Positions 34,058 to 44,935 are shown, numbered from the stretch's first letter. The stretch is DNA of 64,000 bases from Hippopus hippopus (GCA_946811185.2 OX328099.1:67026714-67090713), one strand, 5' to 3'. The notes: generated by a model not told the origin, from the sequence alone. Numbers and translations are program-made.

Positions 34058-34218
34058 TAATCAACTGGTTGTATGTGATATTAAAAATCTGTCACTCGAA
34101 TGAGGTTTGATGCAGTTAAAAAACTCGTCCTCCGGACTCGTTTTTTCAACCGCATCACACCCCACTCTAGTGACAGATTTTTAATATCACACATAACCAG
34201 TTGATTATCCTCTATTTC
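34058..34218. mobile_element. 160-bp foldback element
   Basis: AGGATAATCAACTGGTTGT and ATATTAAAAATCTGTCACT pair with their complements on the other side. The loop has AACTCGTCCTCCGGACTCGT. Confidence 0.85.
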
Positions 34219-34437
34219 TTCTTTTTTTTTTCAGAGCATTTTCCAGGTTTTCAAAGATATTAAAAATCACATGAGCCACATTGGATTTGGAGTCTGCAGA
34301 TTTGTCAACGGGTTGAGGGTTATAGAAATAATTTGAGGGTATTAAACCCAGCTTAAACTTATCTCGCCCCTGTAAAAATGCCAGTCACTGGGTTTGATCT
34401 ATGATTAAATATCTGTGTTATATCAATACATTGCAAC

Positions 34438-34720
34438 TGATTGATTGATTGTAATGTGTTTAACGCCGTTTTCAGTATTATTTCAGTTACATAGCGGTGG
34501 CCAGTGCACCTATCCATGCTTTCCTGGAGTTTCTATTACCAGTGCTTCGCACAGTATTGTTTCTAAGCCACTGGCTACTTTTCCACATAACTATCGTTGA
34601 AACAATGATCAGCGTTGAGACGGATGGATGAATCCTGTCGTAATGACCATCATCAATCCCCGGAAAAAAATTGTCCGAGCTGGGGGATTCGAACCAGCGA
34701 CGCCATGCGAAACATTGCAA
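34438..34720 (-). mobile_element. S1 SINE
   Basis: The reverse strand reads a B-box-like GGTTCGAATCCCCCAGC, then the S1 body, and ends in GGCGTTAAACAC plus (AATC)n. The A-box end is degraded. Confidence 0.85.
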
Positions 34721-35054
34721 GGACAGACCATTGTTTATGATCACCATCAATACAGTCTGATAGCATTACCAACCCTTATTTTGATTTATAACATTAGAGC
34801 CAGAACGGTAATGTGTTAAGAATTGGTTCTTCTCATTTCCTGAAAAAGTCGATGATCCATGAACATTGTCGTTATTGAAAAATGATTTTGATCAGACTGT
34901 GACAGACCGATCCATTACACTGCCCAACTTGTGATGACAGCTCATATGCTGCGAGACACCAAACAGATCGATCGGCGCCGTCAAACAAACTTATCGGCTG
35001 ACCAATCGGATGCTTTCTTTACATATCATTACCAGGGTGGAAAGTTCTAGTCAC

Positions 35055-35230
35055 GTCCTGCAGATGTTGCTAAAACGATAGAATTTGTTAATGAAAAACG
35101 TGGAACATACCGGGAAAAATAAATTTAAAAAAAACTTCTTACCAGCGCTTTTTTTCATTTTCCGACAATGTTTTCAAGAGCCTTCAATGTCGTCAGATTG
35201 GTAAAAACCAGTGGATCGTCTTGCATAGGG
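35055..35230 (-). mobile_element. P element, degenerate
   Basis: It has CCAGCGCTTTTTTTCATTTT, GTTTTCAAGAGCCTTC and a terminal CTTGCATAGGG then TTAA. Confidence 0.6.
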
Positions 35231-35358
35231 TTAAATATTCGCCATTTTCCTCAAGGTCTCCGCATGATAATACATATTTCCATTTCATGTAAATATTTCT
35301 CGGTTGTATTTCTTATTGGAAACGGTAGGTTTTGATAGGACTAAAATTATTTTATTAA

Positions 35359-35578
35359 CTCTTTACCAGACGACAATATTTCAGAATTTCCCGAATTGAA
35401 AGCATTTACAGACGACAAATTAAAGGGATTCATAATATGGAATTCGTTTTTGAAGGAATAGAAAGCACTCTGGAAAAAAGAGAAAGTGCTGGTTATCAGC
35501 ATTATTCTCCTTTATAAACAATGTTTTCAAAAGCATTTTCCTGGATGTCGGTGAAACACGGGACTGTATGGTAAAGTG
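35359..35578 (-). mobile_element. P element
   Basis: It begins CTCTTTACCAGACGAC after TTAA and ends GTATGGTAAAGTG. The hairpin is moderately decayed. Confidence 0.8.
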
Positions 35579-35604
35579 TTCACAAATTTGGGATGATATG
35601 TTAA

Positions 35605-35868
35605 CCCCGTGATTACCACACAATCCCGTGTTTAAACGGTTAAAACACGGGATTGTGTGTTTATGTGTTATATTTAAACGACCCTGAAGAAGGAGACTTT
35701 CAAAAATATTGTGGGAAAAGGAGAAAATGCTGGTAACCAGCATTTTCTCCTTTTCCCACAATGTTTTCTCTACTCTTTCAAGGACAAATTCCAACCGGCA
35801 CATTTGACTTTTTGTCTGCTTATTCTTTCAAATTGGACAAGTCTAAAAGTTGGTTGTCTGGTAAAGAG
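35605..35868 (+). mobile_element. P element with duplicated inverted end
   Basis: CACACAATCCCGTGTTTAAA is followed directly by its inverse (AACACGGGATTGTGTG). The normal hairpin and TTGTCTGGTAAAGAG end follow, between TTAA sites. Confidence 0.9.
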
Positions 35869-35984
35869 TTAATAAGCATAATTTTCGGGAAATGTAACCC
35901 AAACTATACAAAAACTCAGCTGATTTGCATGCCCCTATTAGCGACTTACTTTTGAAAACATGTAAGAAAAAGGAACAAATGCGA

Positions 35985-36110
35985 CCCGTCAACGGAAGTG
36001 TCTTGCCCTAGAAGGCACCACCGGCGCCGCAAGCGGGGATCGAACCATGGACTACATCTGCAACTCTTTCGACACAACACAGTCCAAAGACTTTTTTCTG
36101 TAAAGCGGTA
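35985..36110 (-). mobile_element. S4-type SINE fragment
   Basis: The reverse strand shows ATGGTTCGATCCCCGCTTG and GGTGCCTTCTAGGGCAAGAC, as in other S4 bodies. Confidence 0.5.
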
Positions 36111-36204
36111 TCTGTGCATGCTAAAGCGTATCATGATACAGTATCGCAGTGTTCATACATCGTATATTACCCTGGAGATGTAAGCGGTTTTAAATTTCCA
36201 TTTC

Positions 36205-36469
36205 TGGCACGCTCTGTGAAATGGGGGCTTACTGCACTTGCAAAAAGTGTCGACCCAAGGCCAGCCTGCGCAGTCCGCGCAGGCTGAACTGTGTCGAAAC
36301 ATTTTGCTTTTGGTAAATTCTCTGAATGTCCACAGCTCATTCTATCTCAGGATTCGGCTTGGTGTCGGATAAAATGGATTTTATGAATCCATAATTATGT
36401 GATGTCTTTTGCTTCGTGTAATGCATCATGGAAATGCATTAGATTCCCTTTTTGTCGAAGCACGGCTCA
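36205..36469 (+). mobile_element. R element
   Basis: It starts TGGCACGCTCTGTGAAATGG. The core is CCTGCGCAGTCCGCGCAGG. It ends GCATTAGATTCCC. Confidence 0.88.
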
Positions 36470-36494
36470 TTTTTATGTAAATTCAAACATACAA

Positions 36495-36567
36495 CGGACG
36501 CTGTCAACCAAGATCAAACTTTACTTTTAATGCAATCTACTCCTTGATCTACACTGTCCGCAAAAGT
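36495..36567. mobile_element. Decayed Q hairpin
   Basis: GGACGCTGTCAACCAAGATC pairs loosely with CTTGATCTACACTGTCC. Confidence 0.55.
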
Positions 36568-36670
36568 AACTATCAAGTTAACGATAAGTATTGCACTGGC
36601 TAAATACTAAAGTGAAGCAATAACACATCGTTCAGAGAACGTTCACCGTAAGTTATCCATTAGATTTTGA

Positions 36671-36897
36671 CCCTTTACCACGCAATTCCGAGTTTTAACG
36701 ACCCCGATAGAGAAGGCTTTTGAAAATATTGTTGGAAAAAAGGAGAAAATGCTGGTAACCAGCATTTTCTCCTTTTTCCACAATTTTTTTCTGTCCTATA
36801 AAAAAAAAAAAATCTCATAATTTGAGCCACAATTGATTTGCCGTCTGCAAGTGCTTTCAATGCAGACGACTCTAGAATTCCTTCGAGTAGTGAAGAG
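36671..36897 (+). mobile_element. P element flanked by TTGA
   Basis: It begins CCCTTTACCACGCAATTCC and ends GTAGTGAAGAG. Both flanks read TTGA instead of TTAA. The hairpin has a long A/T run in one arm. Confidence 0.88.
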
Positions 36898-36949
36898 TTG
36901 AAAAAAAAAAGTATTTGTACTATGTATTATTATGTAAATTCATCCATAA

Positions 36950-37012
36950 AACGGACAGTGTTGATAATTGCACAGTGCGTGTACTGTAGTCTGATCTTGA
37001 TCTTCACTAAAT
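36950..37012. mobile_element. Decayed Q hairpin
   Basis: It has GGACAGTGTTGATAATTGCA and GTAGTCTGATCTTGATCTTC. Confidence 0.5.
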
Positions 37013-37685
37013 AGAAAAAACAATTATTCGGTCGTGATGGACACTCTAAAGGCTGAACGCCTGTTTTGTGAATTCGTAATGCAAGGCAGGGGCGGATCCA
37101 GGATTTTTTTTCCGGCGGGGGTGGGGGTGTTCCGGAAAATCGAATAGATCATTACATATTCAAATTTACTACTGCATATTTAAATGTTTGTATTCTTTAT
37201 CATTGTGTATACCGGTATAATACCTGCCGACAATATTCCTTGAAAACCTATGCAAAGAGATTATCTAGAATCTACTGCAACATTCATACTTAGTCAAAAT
37301 TCAGGCAGACAGCGGTGTCTTTGAAAATTCTTGGGGACGGGGGGGGGGGGGGTCTGGATACCCATGACCCCCACGCAGGATCCGCCGATGCAAAGCCTAG
37401 AAAACATTATACACGCGTATTGCCCAAGAGATGTAAGAAATATCACTTTCCATTACCATGTAAATTCATGCAAATACTGTTCAGCGGACAGTGTAAATCG
37501 GATTTTCGGAAATTCTAAGATTGTCAAGAAAATTTGGCGTAAATTTTTCTTTAAAAAGTCGTCAGTAAACAGACATCTTGAGATGTCCCGATAGGCGGCT
37601 TAACTTTTATTTTTCTTTTTCGAATGATTAAATTTGAAAAACAAAAAAGAGTCAAACGCTTGATTCGGACTGACCAATAGCCTAC
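37013..37685. other. No gene recognised; G-run
   Basis: A run of 14 G lies near 37339-37352 and a G-rich stretch near 37117. Short frames have no known features. Confidence 0.5.
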
Positions 37686-37688
37686 ATC

Positions 37689-37895
37689 TGAGCCATGTTC
37701 TGTGAAAAGGTGATTTACAGTATCTGCAAAAGGTATCGACTCATGTCAGCCTGCGCAGTCCGCGCAGGCTGACATGAGTCGAAACCTTTTGCTTTTGGTA
37801 GACTTTGTGCATGTTCAAGGACCATTCTACCTCAGGATTCAGCCAGTTGTTAGATAAAATGGATTTTATGGATTCCTAATTATGTGATGACTAGC
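37689..37895 (+). mobile_element. R element, right end lost
   Basis: It starts GAGCCATGTTCTGTGAAAAG. Its central palindrome is perfect: CATGTCAGCCTGCGCAGTCC then GCGCAGGCTGACATG. Confidence 0.88.
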
Positions 37896-38264
37896 TTTTG
37901 GGCTCTACTCTGCTATTAACAGTATATCAATCGTATTCATATCCAGGGATCTTATATACATATGTGTATATACGATCCCTGTCATATCACAGGTCAACTG
38001 CTTAGGCTATCGTGATTACCTCCCTTCAAAGAAATGCAAATTTATGAGATAGGTTTGTCAAGGTTTCAGAATACTTGATTTCAAGGCTGGAGAATACGTG
38101 TCTTCTTTTTCTGCGCTGGCTTTTGACCTACTTCTTGGTGCTGATAAAAAGTGATAAAAAGTGAATAGATGGTAATTTGCCATTGGTCAGAAATATGCAC
38201 GTTTATTCGGCGGCGTCATTTACCAATAGAAGGACGGTTTTAGCCATCAATTTCGCTGAATATA

Positions 38265-38514
38265 TGAGTCATGCTCTGTGAAAAGGGGGCTTAATAGTGC
38301 TGCTGCTGCTGCTGCGCAAGCTGACATGGATCGATACTTTTTTCTATTTGTGAAATTTATGCATGTTCAAGAACCATACTACCTTATGATTCAGCTGAGT
38401 TTTCATTGATCTATAATTACATTGTATATTATGTTGTTATCATGACGACTTGCTTGGTATCATACATCACTGGGATGCATGAAGCCTTCTTTTGGAGGGG
38501 GCAGTGCATGGCTC
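38265..38514 (+). mobile_element. R element with CTG repeat in core
   Basis: It starts GAGTCATGCTCTGTGAAAAG. GTGCTGCTGCTGCTGCTGCG replaces the left arm of the palindrome. It ends with GCATGAAGCC and CAGTGCATGGCTC. Confidence 0.85.
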
Positions 38515-39292
38515 AAAATGAAAGGACCCGTCTGTAAATAAGACCCAAAATTTCTTAATTCAACACTTCTTTGGTCAGAGGTTTTCACAGAAATTTTACA
38601 CACAAATATTAGATCCAAGATCAAATATCATGTCTGTGCAATTGACTCTTGATAAACATTGTCTGTGAAAGCAGAACAATAACGCTCTCACCATGTAAAG
38701 GATAAATCTTTGAGGCAACAAACGTTCTGAAATTTATCTCAGGAAACCCAGACATAAATCGGCAAATGGTTTGGAATTGAATGGAAATCATCTATTTTTG
38801 GTCCATGGCTAGATCTAAGCTCACTGAGACGTAAATATTTGATAATTTCCAATCAGTCAAAAAACTTGCTTTCAAAATACGAACGAAGGCCAAAATTGTA
38901 TCGTGTAACACTTTCAGTCTGACAATTCAGAGGATTTTAGCCCCTAACTCTTTCACTCTCAAATAAATAACCTGAAAAACAACACATGTATACAAATTCG
39001 ATCAATGCATTAAACAAGGAACTGCTCCTGTCCCCGTAATGTTTTCAATGCCATCAAAACTGACATGTTCCTATTTTTGAATGTTTGTCACATGCATGTG
39101 TGACTTGTACCAGTATTTTGTTGGTCTATATCTAGGCTGTACATATATGGGTCAGTGGAGAATCAGTCTGTCTGTGAAATTTAGCTTTTACCATAAGAGG
39201 CATGTCTGGGATAATTATTCGCTTGTCTGGTCTGATGTAACAAATTACTAAATAATTGTAGAATGCACCTCTGAAAACCTTTCGTTGTCGGA
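38515..39292. other. No gene recognised
   Basis: It is AT-rich, with no coding structure or repeat family I can name. Confidence 0.5.
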
Positions 39293-39296
39293 TTAA

Positions 39297-39677
39297 CTCT
39301 TCACCATTTAAGAAAATTTTAGACTTTGCCCAAATTGGAAGTATTTGTAGTTGACAAATAAATTTTGGCACAAACGATGGGATTTGTCTTTGATTGATTG
39401 CATGGTATTTTACGCCGTTATCAGCATTATTTCAGTTATATTTTGGTGGCCAGTGCACCTATCCATGCTTTCCTGGAGTTTCTTTTACCAGTACTCAGCA
39501 CAATATTCTTTCCAAGCCCTTGGCTGCTTTCCTACATAATCATCATCGAAAGATTTGTCTTTGAAAGGGTAAAAACATTGTTGAAAAAATGTTACCAGCA
39601 TATTCTACTTTTCAAACAATGTTTTCAAAAGCCGTCTTTCTCAGGGTCGTTAAAACACAGGATTAAATGGTAAAGGG
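39297..39677 (-). mobile_element. P element split by an S1 SINE
   Basis: It begins CTCTTCACCATTTAAG after TTAA and ends AATGGTAAAGGG. A SINE with a 13-bp target repeat sits inside. Confidence 0.88.
39394..39551 (-). mobile_element. S1 SINE, 5'-truncated, with 13-bp target duplication
   Basis: GATTTGTCTTTGA lies at 39381-39393 and 39552-39564. The 3' tail is at the left side. Confidence 0.92.
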
Positions 39678-39681
39678 CTTA

Positions 39682-39899
39682 ATGTATCAATAAAGCCGTA
39701 AGCTGCTAAGCACGACTCATTGACTTTTTACGGACAAAGTGGATCCAAGATCAGACTGCACATTCTGTGCAGTCTGATCTTGGATCTACATTGGCCGATA
39801 AGGAGACATCTTTCCCCCAAAAAACCTTTAATATAGCAATATCTTGGGTTTAACTATCGGCTTGAAAGTTTCATTTCACTTACTTGGCAAGATAAGGGT
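39682..39899 (+). mobile_element. Q element
   Basis: It has GCCGTAAGCTGCTAAGCACG, then hairpin GTGGATCCAAGATCAGACTG...CAGTCTGATCTTGGATC, then the right part shared with 33068-33275. Confidence 0.85.
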
Positions 39900-40142
39900 A
39901 AAATGGTAAAGAGCTTAATGTATAACTCAAAAGAATCTTTAATGTCGCCTCAATCACACACATCAATTAACATGAAGTCTGTTGCCCTTTCTTGAATGTG
40001 AATTGTATTACAAGATGATATTCAAAAGAATAGATCAAGTAGACTATGAGGCCCTTGCAAGCAAGTTATTTGTGGTGCACTGTGTCAGTATCAAAGACTA
40101 CCATTTGCAGGACAGACATATGGTTTTACTGGTTTATATCTT

Positions 40143-40197
40143 CACCACACAATCCCGACTCTGAAAAGGAAGGCTTTTGAAAACATTGGGAAACAAG
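40143..40197 (+). mobile_element. P element end fragment
   Basis: ACCACACAATCCCGACTCTG and GGCTTTTGAAAACATTGGG are present; the rest is absent. Confidence 0.6.
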
Positions 40198-40529
40198 TCC
40201 TGTATCACTCCCCTGCCTTTCAAATAAATGCATCACGCACTTAATTGGCATTGACAGAGACATAGATAATAAGAAATCTGTATAGCAGTGAACTTTCATA
40301 GGGAAAATAGTCTAGCACCCAAAAAAACATATCTTATTCAAATGCAAAGATGATGTCAGTGAATACAAGCAGGTCTAGTCCAGTATCAAATCAAATATCA
40401 ATGAACTATAATAGAGGATGTCTTGAGGAGATTTCAAAAATTTTAGTATAAAAAAAAAATATCAAACTCACAATTACCATCAAAGTGAATCACTGTCAAC
40501 GAGAACTTAAGATTTTCTGTCCAAAAAAC
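40198..40529. other. No gene recognised
   Basis: Unassigned AT-rich sequence. Confidence 0.4.
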
Positions 40530-41525
40530 TTGAATAACCAACACCAATCATGTAAGAAATGTTTTGGTAATCAAGGGAGGAAACTAGTAACAAACAACAT
40601 ATATGTTATGACTGAACAGAGTTATTTCCCTTGATCAGAATAACATAACCTTTCAAAGTCATAGGCCTCTTGTATGTACAAGAAGATTTTTAGTTTTCAC
40701 TACATAAGCCTTTGTAAAATGTCTTACCCCAAGGCCTGACCCCAGGGCTATCGTTTCAACAATCTTGCTACAAGTCCATGAAAATTTTGGTAGATCTTAT
40801 GGTTAGGGAGCAGATTATTTTAGTTTTTGGTAAATAAAGCTGGTTTCCCTCACGGAGCGGCCAATGTTGACCTCAAGGCTATGATTGGTACAATCTTGGC
40901 AGAGGTATAATAGATGAGGCTGTATGCCAAACTTTCTAGCCCTATGCCTCACTGTTGGGAATAAAATGACATTTAAAGTTTCGACTGTTTAAGCCCATGT
41001 AAAACTTGTGACCCCTGGGGCAGGGCCAATTTTGATCCCAGGGCTATAATTTAAATAACCTTAGTTGAGGTCCACTAGATGAAGCTATATGCAAATTTTG
41101 CTAGCCTTAGGCCGTACAGTTCACAAGAGAAGATTTTTAAAATTTACATTATAATGAGCCCGTGTAAAACTTGTGAACCTCAGGGTTGTGTTAATTCTGA
41201 CCTGAGCTGTATTTTGAAGATTTCATTACAGTTCTACTAGATAAAGCTACATACATGTACCATATTAAGCAGCTCTAGGCCTTGCAGTTTTGAACAAAAA
41301 GGTTTTCGAAGATTTTGATTTCCATGGCAACCAAAATTTCTTTTTCATAATCAAATTCTTTGAAAAATTTCTGAAGAGGGCCATTGCAGTATCATTTCTG
41401 TGAAGTTTGGTCAAAATTGGATAGGAAGTTTCAAAGACGATATTTAAAATAAAAGATAACACACACATAAGATGGACACAGGGCCATGACAGGGGCTTAC
41501 TGGCCTTTGGCCAATGGCGTTAAAG
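40530..41525 (+). mobile_element. H1-type pearl-like element
   Basis: It opens with GTAATCAAGGGAGGAAACTA and its inverse. About four decayed ~155-bp units follow (GGGCTATAATTTAA, CCACTAGATGAAGC, TAGCCTTAGGCC). The end block is CCATGGCAACCAAAATTTC, with GGCCTTTGGCCAATGGCG as the last hairpin. Confidence 0.7.
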
Positions 41526-41925
41526 AGGAGAAAATGTGGGTGATTGTAGAATCGGTATGGTTGTCCTACGTGATGTTTAGATTTGCAAACTCAGTGGGAT
41601 CCAGTGTTTACTTCAGAAGTAATTCAGTTATATCATTGCAAGTGTGCCTATTTCCATGCTTCCTCGGTAATCAGCCAACACAAGGACCGGGGAAATATGA
41701 CTTGTCCAAGGAAATTTCAACTATGACTGGCTCTAGCAGGAATTAAGAAAAAATGATTTTTTCTGTCGACCTATTCCATTGGTTAAAAAAATTGAAAAAT
41801 ACAAGATCTTGATCACAAAATGCTTTTAATATCTTTCTCGAAACAAATATAATAATGAAAATATACAAACATAGTAACACCTCACCCAAATACTGTTAAT
41901 ATATCCACCCTTACAGTGCCTTTCA
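41526..41925. other. No gene recognised
   Basis: A decayed SINE-like piece (AGTAATTCAGTTATATC) lies near 41620. I see nothing else. Confidence 0.4.
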
Positions 41926-41929
41926 CAAC

Positions 41930-42010
41930 TTAAGTTGCTTTAGCACCTAGCTTTGATAAAGATCAGACTGCACAAAATGTACATTCTGATCTTCGATCTC
42001 TACTGCTTGT
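41930..42010. mobile_element. Q hairpin, decayed
   Basis: AAAGATCAGACTGCACAAAA pairs with ACATTCTGATCTTCGATC. Confidence 0.65.
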
Positions 42011-42089
42011 TTTGCTGAGACAAAATTCTGGACAAAAGTAACCATGAAATCACCATCATAAATCCATATAGTGCTTAAACCAAATCAAG

Positions 42090-42335
42090 TTGTTCTTGCC
42101 GGCAGTGCAGATCAAGATCAGATTGCACATTATGTGCTGTCTGATCTTGGATCTACACTGTCTACTGCTTTGTTACATATTCTGGCGAAAACAACAAAAC
42201 AATGCAGCTTTGTTACATATTCTGGCCAAAACCACATTGAAATAACAAAATTTTGGATGTTTGTCCTGGTCCAAAATGTGCATTTCATTGAAAATGATTG
42301 AAAGTGTCCGTCAGCTTTACTTGGCACTCTCAGGG
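42090..42335. mobile_element. Q element
   Basis: The hairpin is GTGCAGATCAAGATCAGATT...GTCTGATCTTGGATCTACAC. A GTTACATATTCTGG unit is duplicated inside. It ends CTCTCAGGG then TTAA. Confidence 0.7.
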
Positions 42336-42441
42336 TTAAGTTGAAATTTGAAAAACATCACTTTTAAACATCAAATTAAAACATCATTTTTATGTGACAA
42401 GTTACCTTGAGGTTTGATGATCCTAATATAAGCTAATTTAT

Positions 42442-42667
42442 CCCTTTACCACACAAGCCAGTGATTCAGCTATATGAAAGGGGCTGTTTGAAAACATTTT
42501 CAGTTGTCGGAAAAAGGAGAAAATGCTGGTTACAGGCATGTTCTCATTTTCCCTCAATGTTTTCTCCATTTTCGAAATAAAATCCGACCATTTGAGCCAC
42601 ATTTAATTTGTCATTTGTGAATTCTTTGGATATGAAAAAAGCTAAACTTTTGTTGTCTAGTGAAGCG
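42442..42667 (+). mobile_element. P element
   Basis: It begins CCCTTTACCACACAAGCC and ends GTCTAGTGAAGCG. The hairpin is decayed. Confidence 0.8.
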
Positions 42668-42715
42668 TTAGTTAGATTGTTTATCACAAGACCAATTGCA
42701 GAGAGCTCTCTCCAT

Positions 42716-42812
42716 CTTGCATAAAGACCACTTCAAACACATTGTGGCAAAAGACAAAAAAATCATTAGTCACCTGACATTCTCCTTTTGCCACGATGTT
42801 TTTGACATGTGT
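42716..42812. mobile_element. P-like hairpin relic
   Basis: ACACATTGTGGCAAAAGAC pairs loosely with TTCTCCTTTTGCCACGATG. Confidence 0.5.
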
Positions 42813-42909
42813 TCATGTATTATATGCTTCATTCATGTTGTTTGTCAATATTTTATAAAGTTTTCAAAATCACAGGCTGAATACTTGTTTCAGGAAGTAA
42901 TGAGTTTAA

Positions 42910-43096
42910 CCCTTAATCACACATTCCCAAGTTTTAATGACCCTGAGAAAGAAAGGCCTTTGAAAACTTTGTGGGAAAAGGAGAAAATGCTGGTACACTT
43001 CCTAAGAGACTTTCCAGTTTTCAAGCCACATCTAATTTGTCATCTGCAAATTCTTTCTATTTGGACAGGTCTAAAATTTTGTCGATTGGTATAGAG
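42910..43096 (+). mobile_element. P element, right hairpin arm deleted
   Basis: It begins CCCTTAATCACACATTCCC between TTAA sites. The arm GTGGGAAAAGGAGAAAATGC has no partner. Confidence 0.85.
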
Positions 43097-43100
43097 TTAA

Positions 43101-43321
43101 CTCTTTACCAGACGACAAAATTTTAGACTGGTCCAAATTGAAAGCATTAGCAGACGACAAAATTAAAGTAACTCAAAAATTGAAATTTGTTTTGGGAAGG
43201 GTAGAAAACATGGTGGGAAAAGGAGAAAATGCTGGTTACCAGCATTTTCTCCTTTTCCCACAATGTTTTCAAAAGGCCTACTTCTCAGGGTCATTAAAAC
43301 TCGAGACTGTTTGGTAAAGGG
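43101..43321 (-). mobile_element. P element
   Basis: It begins CTCTTTACCAGACGACAAAA. It has a strong hairpin and ends TTTGGTAAAGGG, with TTAA on both sides. Confidence 0.93.
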
Positions 43322-43322
43322 T

Positions 43323-43476
43323 TAACTCAAAAATTGAAATTTGTTTTGGGAAGGGTAGAAAACATGGTGGGAAAAGGAGAAAATGCTGGTTACCAGCATT
43401 TTCTCCTTTTCCCACAATGTTTTCAAAAGGCCTACTTCTCAGGGTCATTAAAACTCGAGATTGTTTGGTAAAGGGT
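43323..43476 (-). repeat. 154-bp tandem duplicate of the P element's right two-thirds
   Basis: It matches 43169-43322 at 153 of 154 positions by my reading; the one difference is C at 43307 against T at 43461. Confidence 0.93.
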
Positions 43477-43621
43477 TAACTTTAAGCATTGGCTTGAGAG
43501 AATAATGAAGCAATCAAGAAAACTGTTTCAGCACTGTTTTTTTTTTTAAAAGAAATAGAGTCACAAGTGCACTGTAATGAGAAATGATGATTAATAAAGG
43601 AAGAAATTTACATATCACTAA

Positions 43622-43816
43622 CCCCTTACAAAACAATCTTGTCCTTCAACAAGCCTGACACAGAAAGTTTTTGAAAGGCAAAAAAAGCTGGTTACCAGTA
43701 TTTTCTCCCTTTTCTTCAATGTTTTCTACCCTTTTAGAGACAAATCCTAGCATTTGAGCCAAAGCTTACTTTTCATATGACAAAATTTAATATAAATTTT
43801 GTCATATGGTAAAGAG
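43622..43816 (+). mobile_element. P element
   Basis: It begins CCCCTTACAAAACAATC. Its hairpin is shortened (AAAAAAAGCTGGTTACCAG). It ends ATATGGTAAAGAG. Confidence 0.78.
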
Positions 43817-43840
43817 TTCACTTTCAGAAAGCTAATTAAT

Positions 43841-44370
43841 ATTATTATACTGCAAAGAAATTTCTCGTGATCTGATTGGATAATATGACCCAAACATATA
43901 TAACATGTCCACTGGCAAAACCGATGTAAAAGCAGTTTCCCTTTCGGGAGCCCCGTATACATGACTACAATATCAACACAACATCCAAAATGGCGGCGTC
44001 GATCAAGATTAACATCAAGATTATGCGCCAAGCTGCACGTTTTAGCACGTATTACCAAGGTTTCAGTAACGTCAGTTCCCAGTGACGTCAGTTTTCATTG
44101 AATTGGGGCACTCGGAAGGGAAATTCTACTTCGTCAGCATACTCAATTTTTTAAACCAGAAAACAGGTAAAATTCGCTTAACAAACATTGGAATGGTAAA
44201 ACTTTGCAGTCTAATAAATTTGTTGTACGGTCAGGTGGCAGGGGACTTGGAAACTTGTTCACAGCTGTGGTGAATCATGTCGCCACCTCGCCTTCGGCTC
44301 GGGGCGACATGATTCACCACATCCGTGAACAAGTTTCCAAGTCCCCTGCCACCTGACCGTACAACTAATA
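43841..44370 (+). mobile_element. Y element, most complete copy
   Basis: It has an inner unit bounded by ATTATTATACTGCAAAG and CTTTGCAGTCTAATAAAT as inverted repeats. A 150-bp palindrome follows (GTACGGTCAGGTGGCAGGGG outward). TGACGTCA is at 44083-44090 and a TAACGTCA variant lies 16 bases before it. Confidence 0.85.
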
Positions 44371-44695
44371 CTGTCTTGTGTAATTACACAGAATACACAT
44401 CATAGCACTTTTTTGCTAAAAGTTTTATTAACTTGGGACAAAAATAAAGATTAAACAATAATCTTGCATTAAATATAACACAGAACAAGTATAAATCTAT
44501 ACAAAGCCATTGAATGAAAGAGAAACAAATGAAGAAAATTGAAAATATCTATTTTGAATACTGAAGACACAAAGACACACAGTCAGAAAAGATGGAACTG
44601 CTTGTTACAAGTGTTGACTCTTTTTCTGTACATGTTTCAAATACTGTGTACTACAGAAGTTTAAAAGTAATACTTGTGAAATATTTATAACTTAA
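44371..44695. other. No gene recognised
   Basis: It is AT-rich and may belong to the GLDC 3' UTR, with AATAAA on the minus strand at 44424-44429. Confidence 0.4.
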
Positions 44696-44935
44696 ACATG
44701 AGCACTGCATGCAGGTGCCAACACTCAGCTGCAGTTGCTTGATTTTCAATGAATAATATAAGTCAAATAGGGGCATAACTATGACAAAAATACTTTGATA
44801 GTTATCTGCCTTTGTTGTATGGGTTCCCCTTTTGATAGCTGACAACTTGTCTGAGTATGAAGTACATATCTTCAGTAATGACAAAGATATTACAAAATGT
44901 CAAAGTTTTTGCATGACGACAGCACAAGCTAATTA
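44696..44935 (+). mobile_element. H3 element
   Basis: GAGCACTGCATGCAGGTGCC, AAAATACTTTGATAGTTATC, AACTTGTCTGAGTATGAAG and ATTACAAAATGTCAAAGTTT are shared with 47823-48112 and 53455-53720. Confidence 0.75.

Noticed and set aside
35420..35803. 127-codon reverse frame with repeated EKEKMLVTSIFSFSHN-like words
   Set aside because: Those words are the translation of the P hairpin (AGAAAATGCTGGTAACC) and recur wherever a P element lies in that frame.
42696..43094. 132-codon plus-strand frame, among the longest here
   Set aside because: It runs across a P element and a hairpin relic, including the terminal repeat, so it is a chance frame in repeats.
43747..44058. 103-codon reverse frame sharing peptides with the frame at 15770-15979
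   Set aside because: The shared peptides come from two copies of the Y element. The third copy does not keep the frame over the same length and there is no known domain.
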